Assembly (NCBI GenBank): GCA_020349885.1
Contig: CP070701.1
Span: 972,040 to 1,036,039 of the forward strand
Length of the DNA: 64,000 bases
Source of the DNA: Acidobacteriota bacterium
Lineage (GTDB): Bacteria; Acidobacteriota; G020349885
Direction: 5' to 3'
A program made the translations under genes and the position numbers. A model generated the notes under the pieces. The model had not been told where the DNA came from and made no database searches. It saw only the letters and a list, made by a program, of their open reading frames with translations. Of the stretch, positions 17,010-26,278 are shown in pieces; the stretch's first letter is position 1, and every line of letters begins with the position of its first letter.

Positions 17010-18125
17010 CTACCGGTCCACCTCGCCGAACACCGGGTCGAGCGTTCCGATGACGGCCACCACGTCCGCCACCAGGTGCCCGCGCACCATCAGGGGGAGC
17101 GCCTGCAGGTTGGCGAAGCACGGCGCCTTCATCTTCCAGCGGTAGGGTTTCGGCTTGCCGTCCGTCACGACGTAGATGCCGAGCTCGCCCTTGGGCGACT
17201 CGACGCGCTGATAGATCTCCCCCGCCGGCGGCTTCAAGGGCTTCGACGCCTTCTTGTTTTCCTCCGCCATCAGCTCGCCCTCGGGAAGTCCCTCGAGCGC
17301 CTGCAGGACGATGCGCGTACTCTGGCGCATCTCCTCCATGCGCACGAGGTAGCGCGCGTAGGTGTCGCCCGCGGGCTCGACTGGAATCTTGAAATCGAAC
17401 TCAGGGTACACTTCGTAAGGGTTCGATTTGCGGATGTCCCAGTCTATTCCGGAGCCGCGCGCAACGGGCCCGGAGGCGCCGATGGCGATGGCGTCCTCCC
17501 TCGACAAGACGCCGACACCCTGCGTGCGGCGCAGCCAGATGCGGTTCTTCGTGAGGATGGTCTCGTACTCGGCGAGGTAGCCGGGGAATTCGTCGCAGAA
17601 CTTCTTGATGCGCAGCGCCATGGGAGGCGTGATGTCGTGGTAGAAACCGCCGATGCGGAAGATGTTCAGCGTAAGGCGCGCGCCGCAGAAATCGGTGAAC
17701 ATGTCCAGAATTGCCTCGCGCTCGCGGAAAGTGTACAGGAAAATCGTCATCGCGCCGATGTCGAGGGCGTGCGTGGCGAGCCACAGGAGGTGCGAGGCGA
17801 TGCGTGAGAGCTCGGTGTAGACGACCCTCAGGTACTGCGCGCGGCGCGGCACCTTGATCTGCATGAGCCTCTCGGCCGCCTCGACCCACACGAGGTTGCC
17901 GTGGGCGGCGGCCACGTAGTCAGTGCGGTCGGTGTAGTAGGTGGCCTGGCGGAAGTCCCTCTCCTCGGCGAGTTTTTCCGTGCCGCGGTGGAGGTAGCCG
18001 ATGACGGGCTCGCACTCGACGATGCGCTCGCCGTCGAGCCACAGCTTCACCCGGAACACGCCGTGCGTGGCCGGGTGCTGCGGCCCCATGTTTATTTCGA
18101 GGAGTTCACCGGAGAGCTCGGGCAT
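17010..18125 (-). CDS. nuoD: NADH-quinone oxidoreductase subunit D
   Basis: A 371-residue 49-kDa-type subunit that forms the quinone-binding site with NuoB. NMGPQHPATHGVFR opens the protein. GYLHRGTEKLAE, SRIASHLLWLATHALDIGA and FREREAILDMFTDFCGARLT are present in order. The C-terminus (PSFANLQALP-like stretch PCFANLQALPLMVRGHLVADVVAVIGTLDPVFGE, shortened here) is standard. Length matches stand-alone NuoD, so it is not fused to NuoC. It is separated from nuoC by a low-GC inserted gene. Confidence 0.97.
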   Translation of the reverse strand: MPELSGELLEINMGPQHPATHGVFRVKLWLDGERIVECEPVIGYLHRGTEKLAEERDFRQATYYTDRTDYVAAAHGNLVWVEAAERLMQIKVPRRAQYLRVVYTELSRIASHLLWLATHALDIGAMTIFLYTFREREAILDMFTDFCGARLTLNIFRIGGFYHDITPPMALRIKKFCDEFPGYLAEYETILTKNRIWLRRTQGVGVLSREDAIAIGASGPVARGSGIDWDIRKSNPYEVYPEFDFKIPVEPAGDTYARYLVRMEEMRQSTRIVLQALEGLPEGELMAEENKKASKPLKPPAGEIYQRVESPKGELGIYVVTDGKPKPYRWKMKAPCFANLQALPLMVRGHLVADVVAVIGTLDPVFGEVDR

Positions 18126-18140
18126 ACGGCGTATTACCTG

Positions 18141-18800
18141 TTACAGAAAAAATTTACGGAACGAGCCAACGGAACGAGCCAACTCATTCTCGTCGAGATA
18201 CATAACATCTATGGGAGCCTGTTTTCCATATAATTCTTGACTTTCTTTCACGGTAACGACGGGAGGATCTTCATAGGAGTCGGGCCGTGTTTGCAGGCGG
18301 ATCATCGGTTTTCCTTCCACCAGGCCATACTCCATCCGTCCCTGGCCGGATCCTACGATTTGATAGAGTATTTCCCTATCTTCTCCCCAAATAGAAAAAA
18401 GGGCTTTCCAAAAACGGCCAAAATCACCATCTTCTTTCTTCCGTTCGCGCTTAACTTGTTCTAGAAACAAGACGACGGTTTCGCCTTCAATTGCCGTGCT
18501 ATTGTCACAAGTCCATGTGGGAGAAGCGATGAATCTTACTTTTTCCTTTTGCTTTACGTTTCCTTTAAAAACGCGTTCCACATTGGCCGTGGCAATCTTA
18601 ATGTGCGTAATAAATCCCCACAACTCTTCAGAAGTTTCCGATGTTTCAATACTCTCAACCTTGGCCTTCACAATAACATCAGCCTGCTGAGCAAGTTCCT
18701 TAAGAGAATGCCATATGGCCTTAGCATGCAGGTTGTGATCCGCGGATAAGACGAGAGCGGCTAGTAAGCAGCAAGAACCCGTGAAACGCCTAATAGACAT
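18141..18800 (-). CDS. Exported protein of unknown function, low GC
   Basis: A 219-residue protein with an N-terminal signal sequence (about residues 1-27, hydrophobic CCLLAALVLS core). The mature part has the feel of a small beta-rich domain that starts ADVIVKAKVESIE and runs through NVERVFKGN, KVRFIASP and ETVVLFLEQ, a pattern seen in uncharacterised secreted proteins. I give no function. Base composition is clearly more AT-rich than the nuo genes on either side, which argues for recent insertion into the operon. A perfect 13-base tandem duplication near the stop shifts the C-terminal frame. Confidence 0.65.
   Translation of the reverse strand: MSIRRFTGSCCLLAALVLSADHNLHAKAIWHSLKELAQQADVIVKAKVESIETSETSEELWGFITHIKIATANVERVFKGNVKQKEKVRFIASPTWTCDNSTAIEGETVVLFLEQVKRERKKEDGDFGRFWKALFSIWGEDREILYQIVGSGQGRMEYGLVEGKPMIRLQTRPDSYEDPPVVTVKESQELYGKQAPIDVMYLDENELARSVGSFRKFFL
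18158..18183. repeat. 13-base tandem duplication
   Basis: GGAACGAGCCAAC is repeated twice without interruption at 18158-18170 and 18171-18183, inside the last codons of the low-GC gene. Thirteen is not a multiple of three, so the duplication changes the C-terminal residues. Confidence 0.8.
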
Positions 18801-18804
18801 GCCC

Positions 18805-19422
18805 TCACCACCCCCTGCTTCCGGCCCCCGGGCCGAAGTCCTCGTCGCCGGCGGATTCTTTCAAGACGGTGTCGATGACGCCGTCCTCGTCGGGGCCGAC
18901 CATGGGGTAATCCTTCCTCAGCGGGTAGCCGTCCCACCACTCGGGCAAAAGAATGCGCTTGAGCCCGGGATGGCCCTCGAAGCGGATCCCGTACAGGTCG
19001 TACGCCTCGCGCTCGTTCCAGTCCGCGGCGGGCCAGACGCCCGTGACCGAGGGAATCGGCTCGTCCTCCTTCGTGTGGACGCGCAGGTAGATGCTGTGCC
19101 ACTTGCCGACGCTGTAGAGTCCGTAGACGCACTCGAGCGGCGCGTCCGCGCGCTTGGGGTAGTGAGCGCCCGCGATGAAGGACAGGTAATTGAAATTGAG
19201 CGCGGGATCGTCCCTCAGGAAGCGGCAAATTTCCAAAAGCGAATACTTCTTTACGGTGAGAAACAAATCGTCGCGGCAGAGTTTTCCTTCCACGACGGCG
19301 TCTGGAAATTTCTCCTTCACGCGCTTCGTGAAGGCATGCTCGTCGGCGGGATTGGGAGGCGGCGGCGCAGCTTCCGTCTTTGGGGGCCCTGTAGGTGGAA
19401 CGGGAGGTTTTTCGTCGCTCAT
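18805..19422 (-). CDS. nuoC: NADH-quinone oxidoreductase subunit C
   Basis: A 205-residue 30-kDa-type subunit. After a proline-rich N-terminus, the core contains [39 protein letters not shown] and the signature [34 protein letters not shown], ending in [10 protein letters not shown]. There is no ribosome binding site before the ATG; the 14 bases upstream belong to the palindromic element that carries the four-helix-bundle gene. Translation probably depends on coupling to that inserted gene. Confidence 0.95.
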   Translation of the reverse strand: MSDEKPPVPPTGPPKTEAAPPPPNPADEHAFTKRVKEKFPDAVVEGKLCRDDLFLTVKKYSLLEICRFLRDDPALNFNYLSFIAGAHYPKRADAPLECVYGLYSVGKWHSIYLRVHTKEDEPIPSVTGVWPAADWNEREAYDLYGIRFEGHPGLKRILLPEWWDGYPLRKDYPMVGPDEDGVIDTVLKESAGDEDFGPGAGSRGW

Positions 19423-19423
19423 T

Positions 19424-19894
19424 ATTTAATGACCGATTATCGATGACCGATGACCGATTTAAAAACCTGCGAAGAGGGCAATTCGTTTTTCTTCAAGGTC
19501 TGGATGAATGCCGTAATTTGACGTGCCACGCTCTCCAGCTGTGAGGCAATTTCCTTACGTTGAGTTTCCGTGATGTAGTCAAGCTCTTTGGCAATTTCGA
19601 GTTGGCTTCGGACTTCGCCGGCGGAGGCCCTAGCGATGTGAAGATAGCGTATAAATTCCTTCCGTGTGCCGCATTCAAATCCCTCGGCGATGTTGCTGGA
19701 AATAGAAAGGGAGGCGCGCCGCACTTGATCGCGGATCGCAAAGTCTTTGGAAAAGGCCCCTCTAGACGTCAGCCGGTAAATGTCCACCGCTACGGCCTTT
19801 GCAAGTTGCCATATCGGCATGTCCTCAAAGCGGTTATAAAAGGCCACTTTTACGCTTCTTTCATCGGTAATCGGTCATTGGTCATCGGTTATTT
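19424..19894 (-). mobile_element. Palindrome-bounded element carrying a four-helix-bundle gene
   Basis: Inverted arms at 19428-19446 (AATGACCGATTATCGATGA) and 19861-19879 match at 18 of 19 positions and enclose one gene. Read on the minus strand the element starts AAATAACC, overlapping the nuoB stop codon, and ends GGTCATTAAAT five bases before the nuoC ATG. The solo palindrome at 8282-8347 has the same two ends. In RNA the arms would pair and loop out the gene, the same architecture as the intervening sequences of some 23S rRNAs that encode this protein family. Confidence 0.65.
19437..19847 (-). CDS. Four-helix-bundle protein (23S rRNA IVS / S23 family)
   Basis: A 136-residue protein of the family first found encoded inside intervening sequences of 23S rRNA genes. 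The pattern FEDMPIWQLAKAVAVDIYRLT, then DQVRRASLSISSNIAEGFE, then KEFIRYLHIARASAGEVRSQL and a final helix is diagnostic. It starts with GTG. The last seven codons and the TAA are encoded by the inverted-repeat arm itself. It lies between nuoB and nuoC. The molecular function is not known; related proteins serve as Avd in diversity-generating retroelements, but no reverse transcriptase is present here. Confidence 0.92.
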   Translation of the reverse strand: MAFYNRFEDMPIWQLAKAVAVDIYRLTSRGAFSKDFAIRDQVRRASLSISSNIAEGFECGTRKEFIRYLHIARASAGEVRSQLEIAKELDYITETQRKEIASQLESVARQITAFIQTLKKNELPSSQVFKSVIGHR

Positions 19895-20368
19895 TCTTAA
19901 AACCTTCATCTTCTTGATCTTCTCCTGCAACTTAATCACGCCGTAGAGAAGCGCCTCGGGCCGGGGTGGGCAGCCCGCGATGTAGACGTCCACGGGGACT
20001 ATCTTGTCGATGCCCTGCAGGACGCTGTATGCGGGGTAGGGGCCGCCCGTGTTGGAGCACGCGCCCATCGAGATGACCCACTTCGGGGAGGGCATCTGGT
20101 CGTAGAGGCGCTTGATGGCGGGCGCCATCTTGTAGGTCACGGTGCCCGCGACGATCATGAGGTCGCTCTGGCGGGGGGTGGCGCGGAAGATGCCCGCGCC
20201 GAAGCGGTCCATGTCGAAGCGCGAGGCCCCGGTGGCCATCATCTCGATGGCGCAACACGCCAGGCCGAGCGTCATCGGCCAGAGCGCCGATTTGCGCGAC
20301 CAGTTGAAAAGAGAATCCACCGTCGTCGTGATGACCGTTTCGTTGAATTTTCTTTCTAAGATGCTCAC
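19889..20368 (-). CDS. nuoB: NADH-quinone oxidoreductase subunit B
   Basis: A 159-residue subunit holding the terminal [4Fe-4S] cluster N2 next to quinone. The adjacent cysteines ([23 protein letters not shown]) and the remaining ligands in [13 protein letters not shown] and [16 protein letters not shown] are all present. Length is normal. The stop codon coincides with the left end of the palindromic element downstream, and a short iterated repeat fills the gap from nuoA. Confidence 0.97.
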   Translation of the reverse strand: MSILERKFNETVITTTVDSLFNWSRKSALWPMTLGLACCAIEMMATGASRFDMDRFGAGIFRATPRQSDLMIVAGTVTYKMAPAIKRLYDQMPSPKWVISMGACSNTGGPYPAYSVLQGIDKIVPVDVYIAGCPPRPEALLYGVIKLQEKIKKMKVLRK

Positions 20369-20369
20369 G

Positions 20370-20396
20370 GGGGTAGTGGGTGGTGATTAGTGGGTC
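20370..20396. repeat. Short iterated repeat between nuoA and nuoB
   Basis: GGTAGTGGG, TGGTGATTAG and TGGGTC units follow each other in the 26 bases between the nuoA stop and the nuoB start. The style resembles the other iterated elements in the window. Confidence 0.4.
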
Positions 20397-20778
20397 AGAG
20401 TCTGCCGAACTCCTCGTCCGAGAAAATCCACTCGAGCGCGCCCTTGCGCCAGGCGTAGGCGTAACCTAGAAGCAGGATGGCGATAAAGAGCGCCATCTCG
20501 ACGAGGCCGAAGAGGGCGAGGGCGTCGAACTTGACGGCCCAGGGAAAGAGAAAAATCGTCTCCACGTCGAAGATGAGAAACAGGACGGCGATGACGTAGT
20601 AGTGAATGGAAACCCTGCCGTGCGCGTCGCCCTTCGCCTGGATGCCGCACTCGTAGGCTTGCAGCTTGACGCGGCCGGGGCTCGAGGCGCGGAAAAAGCG
20701 CGCGATGAAAAGCGTCACGATGCCGAAGCCCACGGCCACCATCAGAAACAGCGCGACGGGGATGTAGCTGCCGGTCAT
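20395..20778 (-). CDS. nuoA: NADH-quinone oxidoreductase subunit A
   Basis: A 127-residue membrane subunit with three helices, first gene of the nuo operon. YECGIQAKGDAHGRVSIHYYVIAVLFLIFDVETIFLFPWA is the conserved loop and second helix (quoted in part: YECGIQ with its exposed cysteine, FDVETIFLFPWA). A strong promoter lies about 20 bases upstream and diverges from the chemotaxis promoter. Confidence 0.95.
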   Translation of the reverse strand: MTGSYIPVALFLMVAVGFGIVTLFIARFFRASSPGRVKLQAYECGIQAKGDAHGRVSIHYYVIAVLFLIFDVETIFLFPWAVKFDALALFGLVEMALFIAILLLGYAYAWRKGALEWIFSDEEFGRL

Positions 20779-20799
20779 AGGCGTGTTTTTCCAGGATTC

Positions 20800-20828
20800 A
20801 GCATAGCTTTCGCGCGGGGCAGTGTCAA
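20800..20828 (-). promoter_or_regulatory. Promoter of the nuo operon
   Basis: On the minus strand, TTGACA at 20828-20823, a 17-base spacer and TATGCT at 20805-20800. The transcript would begin about 15 bases before the nuoA ATG. Confidence 0.65.
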
Positions 20829-20925
20829 GGTGAAAGCCCCTCCGCCGAAACGGAGAATCAAGCTCCGAAGACCAAAAAACTGCTCTTTCACGTTGTCCAT
20901 GTCGGGGTTTGGGGGCTCCTCGCCG

Positions 20926-20954
20926 TTGACAAGGCCTAGCTATCCCGTTATGCT
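20926..20954 (+). promoter_or_regulatory. Promoter of the chemotaxis operon
   Basis: TTGACA at 20926-20931, a 17-base spacer and TATGCT at 20949-20954: the same two hexamers and spacing as the divergent nuo promoter. The ATG of cheR begins six bases after the -10, so the mRNA is predicted to be leaderless; no ribosome binding site is present. Confidence 0.65.
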
Positions 20955-20960
20955 TAAAAA

Positions 20961-21866
20961 ATGGACATAGGCGAGGACCGAATCCCTAACGACGTGAGCG
21001 GCGAGTCCGTTACCCCGCAGGATGAAGTTTTTCTGGAAAAGATGCACGATGTCATTCTTGCCTACAGCGGCGTTGACATCGGTCCTTACAAGAAGCGCTA
21101 TCTCCTGCGCCGCATCGGTGTGCGGGAGCGCGCGCTGAATCTTCCGGACCACGCGGCGTATTTCGAGTACCTTCAGACCCACGCCGAGGAGTTCCCCCGC
21201 TGCCTTGAGGAGCTGACCATCAACGTCACGGAATTCCTGCGCGACGCCCATGTCTTCGAGATTCTCAAAAGCCGCTTTCTGTCCTGCCTCGTCCGGAACA
21301 TTCTGCCCTCGCCCAAGCGTCCCCTGCGGATGTGGTCCGCCGGCTGCGCCTCGGGCGAGGAGGTCTATTCGCTTGCGATGCTCGCCGAGGATGTGCTGCG
21401 TGATTGCTCCTTCGTCACCGACTACCGCATCGTGGCGACCGACGTCGATTTCCGCGCCTTGGAGACGGCGGTGCTGGGCGCGTATCCGGCAGAGAAGGTG
21501 CAGGGGATTCCCGAGACGTGGAAAACGCTGTATTTCCGCTCCCCCAACAGCCGCGGCGGACGCTTCGTCATCAAATCGGCTCTAAAGTCCCACATCTCCT
21601 TCGAGCGGCACAACGTGCTCACTCCCTTCGAACAGAAGGATTTCGACGTGATCCTATGCCGCAATACCCTGATGTATTTCACGGTGCCTTTGCAGGAAAA
21701 AATTTTAAGGAACTTGGCGGCGAGCCTGCGTCCCGGTGGCTTCCTGGTGCTGGGGCAGGTGGAACGGCTCATAGGCCCCGCTCGAAAGGAGCTTCAGTGC
21801 GTTTCGGCCGAGGCCAACATCTTTCAAAAACACCCTTTCAGCGAGGAGGAAAGTCATGCCCATTAA
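20961..21866 (+). CDS. cheR: Chemotaxis protein methyltransferase CheR
   Basis: A 301-residue SAM-dependent methyltransferase that methylates glutamates on chemoreceptors. The N-terminal helical domain ([17 protein letters not shown]) is followed by [16 protein letters not shown], the SAM-binding [14 protein letters not shown] at about residue 128, the ATDVD motif and [13 protein letters not shown]. It is the first gene of the operon and overlaps the receptor gene by eleven bases. Confidence 0.95.
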   Translation: MDIGEDRIPNDVSGESVTPQDEVFLEKMHDVILAYSGVDIGPYKKRYLLRRIGVRERALNLPDHAAYFEYLQTHAEEFPRCLEELTINVTEFLRDAHVFEILKSRFLSCLVRNILPSPKRPLRMWSAGCASGEEVYSLAMLAEDVLRDCSFVTDYRIVATDVDFRALETAVLGAYPAEKVQGIPETWKTLYFRSPNSRGGRFVIKSALKSHISFERHNVLTPFEQKDFDVILCRNTLMYFTVPLQEKILRNLAASLRPGGFLVLGQVERLIGPARKELQCVSAEANIFQKHPFSEEESHAH

Positions 21867-23229
21867 ATTAAAGCTCGTCATCAGCTATCTGTTCATCGCT
21901 CTCATGGCCACGTGGGCTGCGCTGTATCTGCCGAAGTGGTTGGACGTAGGACAGGGCTTAACGCTTGTGTTTTCCGTGAACATTCTCGTCGCCACGGTCG
22001 CAGGTACAGCCCTTTCTTTCTATTTTACGCTGAAGATCAAGCGCCTCGTGACCGCGACGCGCGTCATCAGCCAGGGCGACCTCACCCGCAAGTCCGAGGT
22101 GCGCGCGAACGACGAAATTGGAGACTTGGCCGAAAGCTTCGATCTCATGGTGGACAATCTGATCCAGCTCGTCGGAAGCGTCCAGCACACGTCGGATGAA
22201 ATCTTTAAAGCGGCGCAGAACCTTTCGGCGACCTCCGAGGAGATGAACGCCTCGACGGAGGAAATCGCCGCCAACGTCGTCAACATCTCCCGCGGCGCCG
22301 AAACGCAGGCCGAGATGGTCGTGAAGGCGTCCAACATCACGAAAGGGCTCGCGCAGTCGGTGAAGGACGTGGCGGAGAAATCCTCCACGGCCGCAGGCGC
22401 GGGAGAGAGCGCGACGAAGAAAGCCACGGAGGGCGGCGATTCGGCCAAGCACGCCATCGCCGAGATCTTCCGCGTCGTCGAAGCGATTGAGAAAGCCTCG
22501 GCGCTTGTGGAGGGGTTCCGCGCGCGGGCGCTCGACATCAACAGCGCCGTCGAGATGATTACCTCCATCGCCCAGCAGACGCACCTCCTCGCGCTCAACG
22601 CCACGATCGAGGCCGCCCGTGCGGGGGAGCACGGACGCGGCTTTGCGGTGGTGGCCGAGGAGATTCGCAAGCTCGCCCAAAACGCACGCAACTTCGCCTC
22701 CCAGATTTCCGAACTCGCCCAGTCCATCAACAAGGAGAGCGAGGTCGTTCTCGGCGCCATGACCGAAAGCACCCAGGCGGCCTCGGGCGGAAGCGAGGCC
22801 GTGGGCGATGTCGGCCATAAGCTCGATGCCATCGTCGAAAGCGTCGCGACGACCGTCAAGATGGTCGAGGAAATTTCCACCCTCACCCATGAGCAGAGCG
22901 AGGGCGCGAACAGGATGGTCGAGTCCATTGACGAGATATCGCGCATCGCCGAGGAGAATGCTTCGAGCACCCAGGAGGCCTCGGCCGCGGGACAGCAGAT
23001 TACCGCCTCCATGGACGAGATGGCGAGGGCGGCCCAGGGCCTTGCGCGCCTCTCCGACCGCCTCAAGGAGGTTGTCTCCACATTCCATCTGAGCGAGGGA
23101 GCCGGGGTGGTGTCCATGCCTGCGGAAGAAGAAAAAGCAGAAGAGAAAGAAGAAAAATCTGGAGAAGCGGAAGTTTCTTCCATCGAAAGCCGCCGCCAGG
23201 CCAAGGAAAAGGAGCAGGCGGCCTCGTAA
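21856..23229 (+). CDS. Methyl-accepting chemotaxis protein without a periplasmic sensor
   Basis: A 457-residue receptor. Two membrane helices (about residues 6-23 and 34-56) are separated by only about ten residues, so there is no extracytoplasmic ligand-binding domain. A HAMP domain follows (about 57-110, [24 protein letters not shown]). A long coiled-coil signalling domain contains the hairpin tip [37 protein letters not shown] (quoted in part: [20 protein letters not shown]). The C-terminus is charged and ends without an NWETF-type tether. Signal input must come from the membrane, the cytoplasm or a partner. Confidence 0.93.
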   Translation: MPIKLKLVISYLFIALMATWAALYLPKWLDVGQGLTLVFSVNILVATVAGTALSFYFTLKIKRLVTATRVISQGDLTRKSEVRANDEIGDLAESFDLMVDNLIQLVGSVQHTSDEIFKAAQNLSATSEEMNASTEEIAANVVNISRGAETQAEMVVKASNITKGLAQSVKDVAEKSSTAAGAGESATKKATEGGDSAKHAIAEIFRVVEAIEKASALVEGFRARALDINSAVEMITSIAQQTHLLALNATIEAARAGEHGRGFAVVAEEIRKLAQNARNFASQISELAQSINKESEVVLGAMTESTQAASGGSEAVGDVGHKLDAIVESVATTVKMVEEISTLTHEQSEGANRMVESIDEISRIAEENASSTQEASAAGQQITASMDEMARAAQGLARLSDRLKEVVSTFHLSEGAGVVSMPAEEEKAEEKEEKSGEAEVSSIESRRQAKEKEQAAS

Positions 23230-23231
23230 GC

Positions 23232-23771
23232 ATGCCCGCTTCCAGCCGGTCTTTCGATTCCTCGCCCCCCGTGCTCTCCGGGTCTTCGGAGGGAGTCTTC
23301 CTCTGGTTTGAAGGAGGGGGCGAGCGCTACGCCGCCCCGGTTGCGGAGGCCTCGGAAATCTGTGAGCTCGAAAATTTGCGCGCCGTTCCCGGAGCCGCTT
23401 CTCCTGTTAATGGCATCATGGATCTGCGGGGGCGTATTGTCACGGTGATCGATTTGTTCTTCCGCCCCTCGCCGGAGCGCCCAGAGAAACCGAACGGCTC
23501 AAACGGCGCCACCCTGAAGAATCAGGTGCTGGTGTTTCATGAACCCTACTTGCACCTGGGGCTTCGACTTCCGTCCGAGGTCGGCACGTTTCGCCACCCG
23601 AAGGCCAAGATTCTCGAAGACTTTTCTGCCTCCGAGGAGCGCGCCGGAGACAAGCGGGCGCCGTGGATTCGGGGCGTGCTGGAACACGAGGGCCGGCTTT
23701 ACAACATCCTCTCGGGCGAGCGCGTCGCGGCCTACGCGCGCTTGCGCATCGTCGAGAGCTTCAAACGCTGA
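23232..23771 (+). CDS. cheW: CheW-like coupling protein
   Basis: A 179-residue SH3-like coupling protein joining CheA to the receptor. The CheW fold is recognisable from FEGGGERYAAPVAEASEICE, AVPGAASPVNGIMDLRGRIVTVIDL and the C-terminal GVLEHEGRLYNILSGERVA. The protein is slightly longer than single-domain CheW because of a serine-rich N-terminus. It lies two bases after the receptor gene in a tight operon. Confidence 0.9.
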   Translation: MPASSRSFDSSPPVLSGSSEGVFLWFEGGGERYAAPVAEASEICELENLRAVPGAASPVNGIMDLRGRIVTVIDLFFRPSPERPEKPNGSNGATLKNQVLVFHEPYLHLGLRLPSEVGTFRHPKAKILEDFSASEERAGDKRAPWIRGVLEHEGRLYNILSGERVAAYARLRIVESFKR

Positions 23772-23795
23772 CCACCGCAGGAGAAACGGAAATTT

Positions 23796-24164
23796 ATGCC
23801 GACGAAAGTGCTCATCGTGGACGACGCAATGTTCATGCGCGCCATCCTGAAGGACGTTCTTCTTAATGCAGGCGATTTTGAAGTCGTGGGCGAGGCGACA
23901 GACGGCGAGGAGGCCGTAAAGTTTGCCAAAGAACTCAGCCCCGACCTGATCACCATGGACATCGTCATGCCCAACATGGACGGCATCGAGGCCACGAAGC
24001 AAATCATGAAGGTGACCCCCTCGGTTAAGATTGTCATGTGCAGCGCCCTCGGGCAGGAGCCGCTCATTATGGAATCGCTTGCTTCGGGTGCCAAGGATTT
24101 CGTCGTGAAACCGTTTTCGGCCGAGAAGGTGCTCAAGGTAATTCAAGGCGTTTTGAGCAAGTAG
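23796..24164 (+). CDS. cheY: Chemotaxis response regulator CheY
   Basis: A 122-residue single receiver domain. The acidic pair DD at 9-10, phosphoacceptor Asp55 (LITMDIVMPNMDG), the serine of MCSALGQ and the lysine of FVVKPF form a complete active site. It resembles the CheY type found with CheC/CheD systems. Together with CheA and the CheC phosphatase it forms the output of this operon. GGAG and AACGG precede the next gene by a 119-base gap. Confidence 0.93.
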   Translation: MPTKVLIVDDAMFMRAILKDVLLNAGDFEVVGEATDGEEAVKFAKELSPDLITMDIVMPNMDGIEATKQIMKVTPSVKIVMCSALGQEPLIMESLASGAKDFVVKPFSAEKVLKVIQGVLSK

Positions 24165-24283
24165 GAGGAACGGCCAATGGCGACCGTCGGGCGAGTTGAA
24201 GGGTTATGGGGTTCGTGAGATTTTTTTCGCGACTCGTCACTCCCGCACACTCTATCTTTTGATTCTCGACGAGGATTTTTGAA

Positions 24284-26278
24284 ATGGACGAAAAATACAT
24301 CGCCCTCTTCGTGGACGAGGCGCGCGAGCTTACGGCGAAGATGGCCGAGGCGCTCGGGCGCCTCCGCTCGGAAGGGTTCGACGAGAGCGCCGTGCAGGAA
24401 TTCTTCCGAGACGTCCATACCCTCAAGGGCATGGCGAGCGCCATGGGTTTCGACGAGATGGCCTCGCTCACGCACCGGCTGGAGGATCTTTTCCAAAAAG
24501 CGAAGGAGGAGCGCCAGCAGCCTTCCGAAACCATACTGAGCGCGGCCTACGAGGCGGTGGATTTCATCGCCAATTCCCTCGACGAAGTTTCACAAACAGG
24601 GCAGCCGCAAACCGGCGCCGCCGCCCTCCTGGAGGCGCTTGAAAGGGAGGCTTCCGGCGCAGCGCCTTCTGTTTCGGAAGCCGAAGCTGTGGCCGGGCAG
24701 GAAGCGCCGGGCGAAGAACCGATTCCTTCCCCTCCGGCGGCCTCCGCTCCGGACGAGGGCGCTTCGGAACCGACCGCCGCCGAAGGCTCGCGCTACCGCA
24801 TTACGTTTAAAGTCGAGCCCACCGACCCGCTTCCCGCGGCGCGCGCCATGGTCGCCTACAAGGGGCTCGAAGCGCTCAGCACCGCCGTGTTGGAAGCGTC
24901 CCCTTCGCTTGACCTCGTCATGGCCGGCAAGTTTTCCGGGGAGATGACGCTTCATGTCGCAAGCACGCATTCCCGCGCCGCCTTTGAAAGCGCCTTCTTG
25001 GGGTTTTCATCCATTGCGGAATACCGGATCGAGGACGAACAACTCGTCGTGGCCGACGTGGAAGCCGAAGAGGCTCCCGCGCGCGAGCCCGCGGCCAAGG
25101 CGGAGACGGCAGATGCCACGGTGCGCATTCCCATCAAGCACCTCGATTACTTTTTTAATTGCGCGAGCGAGTTCATCGTCCACCATGGCCGCCTCGAGGC
25201 GGCAGCCGAAGCGGGTTCCACCACCCGTGTTCTCGGGCGCCTCGAGCGCTTGAAATCGCTTATTCGCGAATTCTACGAAGAGATCGTGGCGCTTCGCATG
25301 ATGCCGTTTGAGACGCTCGTGCCGCGCCTCGAGCGGGTGGTGCGCGACGCCGCGCGGCAGTGCAGCAAGGACGTGCGCCTCGAGATCGAGGGCCAGGACG
25401 TGGCGCTCGACCGCTCCGTCCTTGACGAGATTCTCGGGCCCCTGACCCATGTGCTCCGAAACGCCGTGGACCATGGCATCGATTCGGCGGAGGAGCGCCG
25501 GGCGGCGAAAAAGCCCGCCCAGGGCATGATCCGCGTTGCGCTTGCGCGCCGGGGCGACGCCGTGGAAATCACCGTCCAAGACGACGGCGGGGGGATGGAC
25601 CCCGAAAAAATCAAGGCGGCGGCCGTCGAGCGCGGCTACATGGACGCAAAGCGCGCCGCCGCGCTCTCGGTGGAAGAGACGCTTCTCTTGTGCACGTTGC
25701 CGGGCTTCAGCATCCGCTCCGAGATCTCGGCCCTTTCGGGCCGCGGCGTGGGGCTCGATGCCGTGCGCACCAAGGTGGAAACTCTCGGGGGTCACTTGCA
25801 TCTTGCCTCCGAGCGGGGCCGGGGAACGACGGTTCGCTTTGTGCTTCCTCCTACCATGAGCATCCTGAGCGCCTTCCTGGTGGAGGTGCAGGGTGAGGCC
25901 TACGCCGTGCCGCTTCATCAGGTGCACCGCACCATCCGAGTGGAGCGCAGTGCTCTTCAAAAAGCGCAGAGCCAAACGGTATTTTGGTGGCGAAGACAGC
26001 CCGTTGAGGTGCATGCCTTTGCACAGCTCCTCGGCATATCCCAAGACGGCGCACTGGCCAAGAAGGAGTTCCCGTGCCTTGTGGTGCAGCGGGGCAAGCG
26101 CTTGGTTGCCCTCGTCGTGGACAGCATCGAAGGGACTGCGGAAATCGTCGTGAAGCCTCTGCACACGCCGCTTGAAGAACTGCGTCAGTATTCGGGCTGC
26201 ACCGTGTTCGGAGACGGGCGTCTGGCGCTTATTGTAGACGTGGAAAACCTCCTCACCCACACGCAAGGAGCCGCATGA
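24284..26278 (+). CDS. cheA: Chemotaxis histidine kinase CheA
   Basis: A 664-residue kinase. The P1 domain carries phosphoacceptor His45 (RDVHTLKGMASAMGF). An acidic alanine-rich linker (about 110-165) leads to a P2-like CheY-docking domain (about 167-255). P3 dimerisation follows, then the P4 ATP-binding domain with N-box HVLRNAVDHGIDSAEERR, G1 DDGGGMD and G2 GRGVGLDAV. A P5 CheW-like domain closes the protein. All catalytic boxes are intact. The stop overlaps the cheC start by four bases. Confidence 0.95.
   Translation: MDEKYIALFVDEARELTAKMAEALGRLRSEGFDESAVQEFFRDVHTLKGMASAMGFDEMASLTHRLEDLFQKAKEERQQPSETILSAAYEAVDFIANSLDEVSQTGQPQTGAAALLEALEREASGAAPSVSEAEAVAGQEAPGEEPIPSPPAASAPDEGASEPTAAEGSRYRITFKVEPTDPLPAARAMVAYKGLEALSTAVLEASPSLDLVMAGKFSGEMTLHVASTHSRAAFESAFLGFSSIAEYRIEDEQLVVADVEAEEAPAREPAAKAETADATVRIPIKHLDYFFNCASEFIVHHGRLEAAAEAGSTTRVLGRLERLKSLIREFYEEIVALRMMPFETLVPRLERVVRDAARQCSKDVRLEIEGQDVALDRSVLDEILGPLTHVLRNAVDHGIDSAEERRAAKKPAQGMIRVALARRGDAVEITVQDDGGGMDPEKIKAAAVERGYMDAKRAAALSVEETLLLCTLPGFSIRSEISALSGRGVGLDAVRTKVETLGGHLHLASERGRGTTVRFVLPPTMSILSAFLVEVQGEAYAVPLHQVHRTIRVERSALQKAQSQTVFWWRRQPVEVHAFAQLLGISQDGALAKKEFPCLVVQRGKRLVALVVDSIEGTAEIVVKPLHTPLEELRQYSGCTVFGDGRLALIVDVENLLTHTQGAA

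Noticed and set aside
19437-19847. Four-helix-bundle gene as Avd of a diversity-generating retroelement
   Set aside because: No reverse transcriptase, template repeat or variable repeat is visible nearby. The inverted-repeat setting fits an intervening-sequence-type element better.
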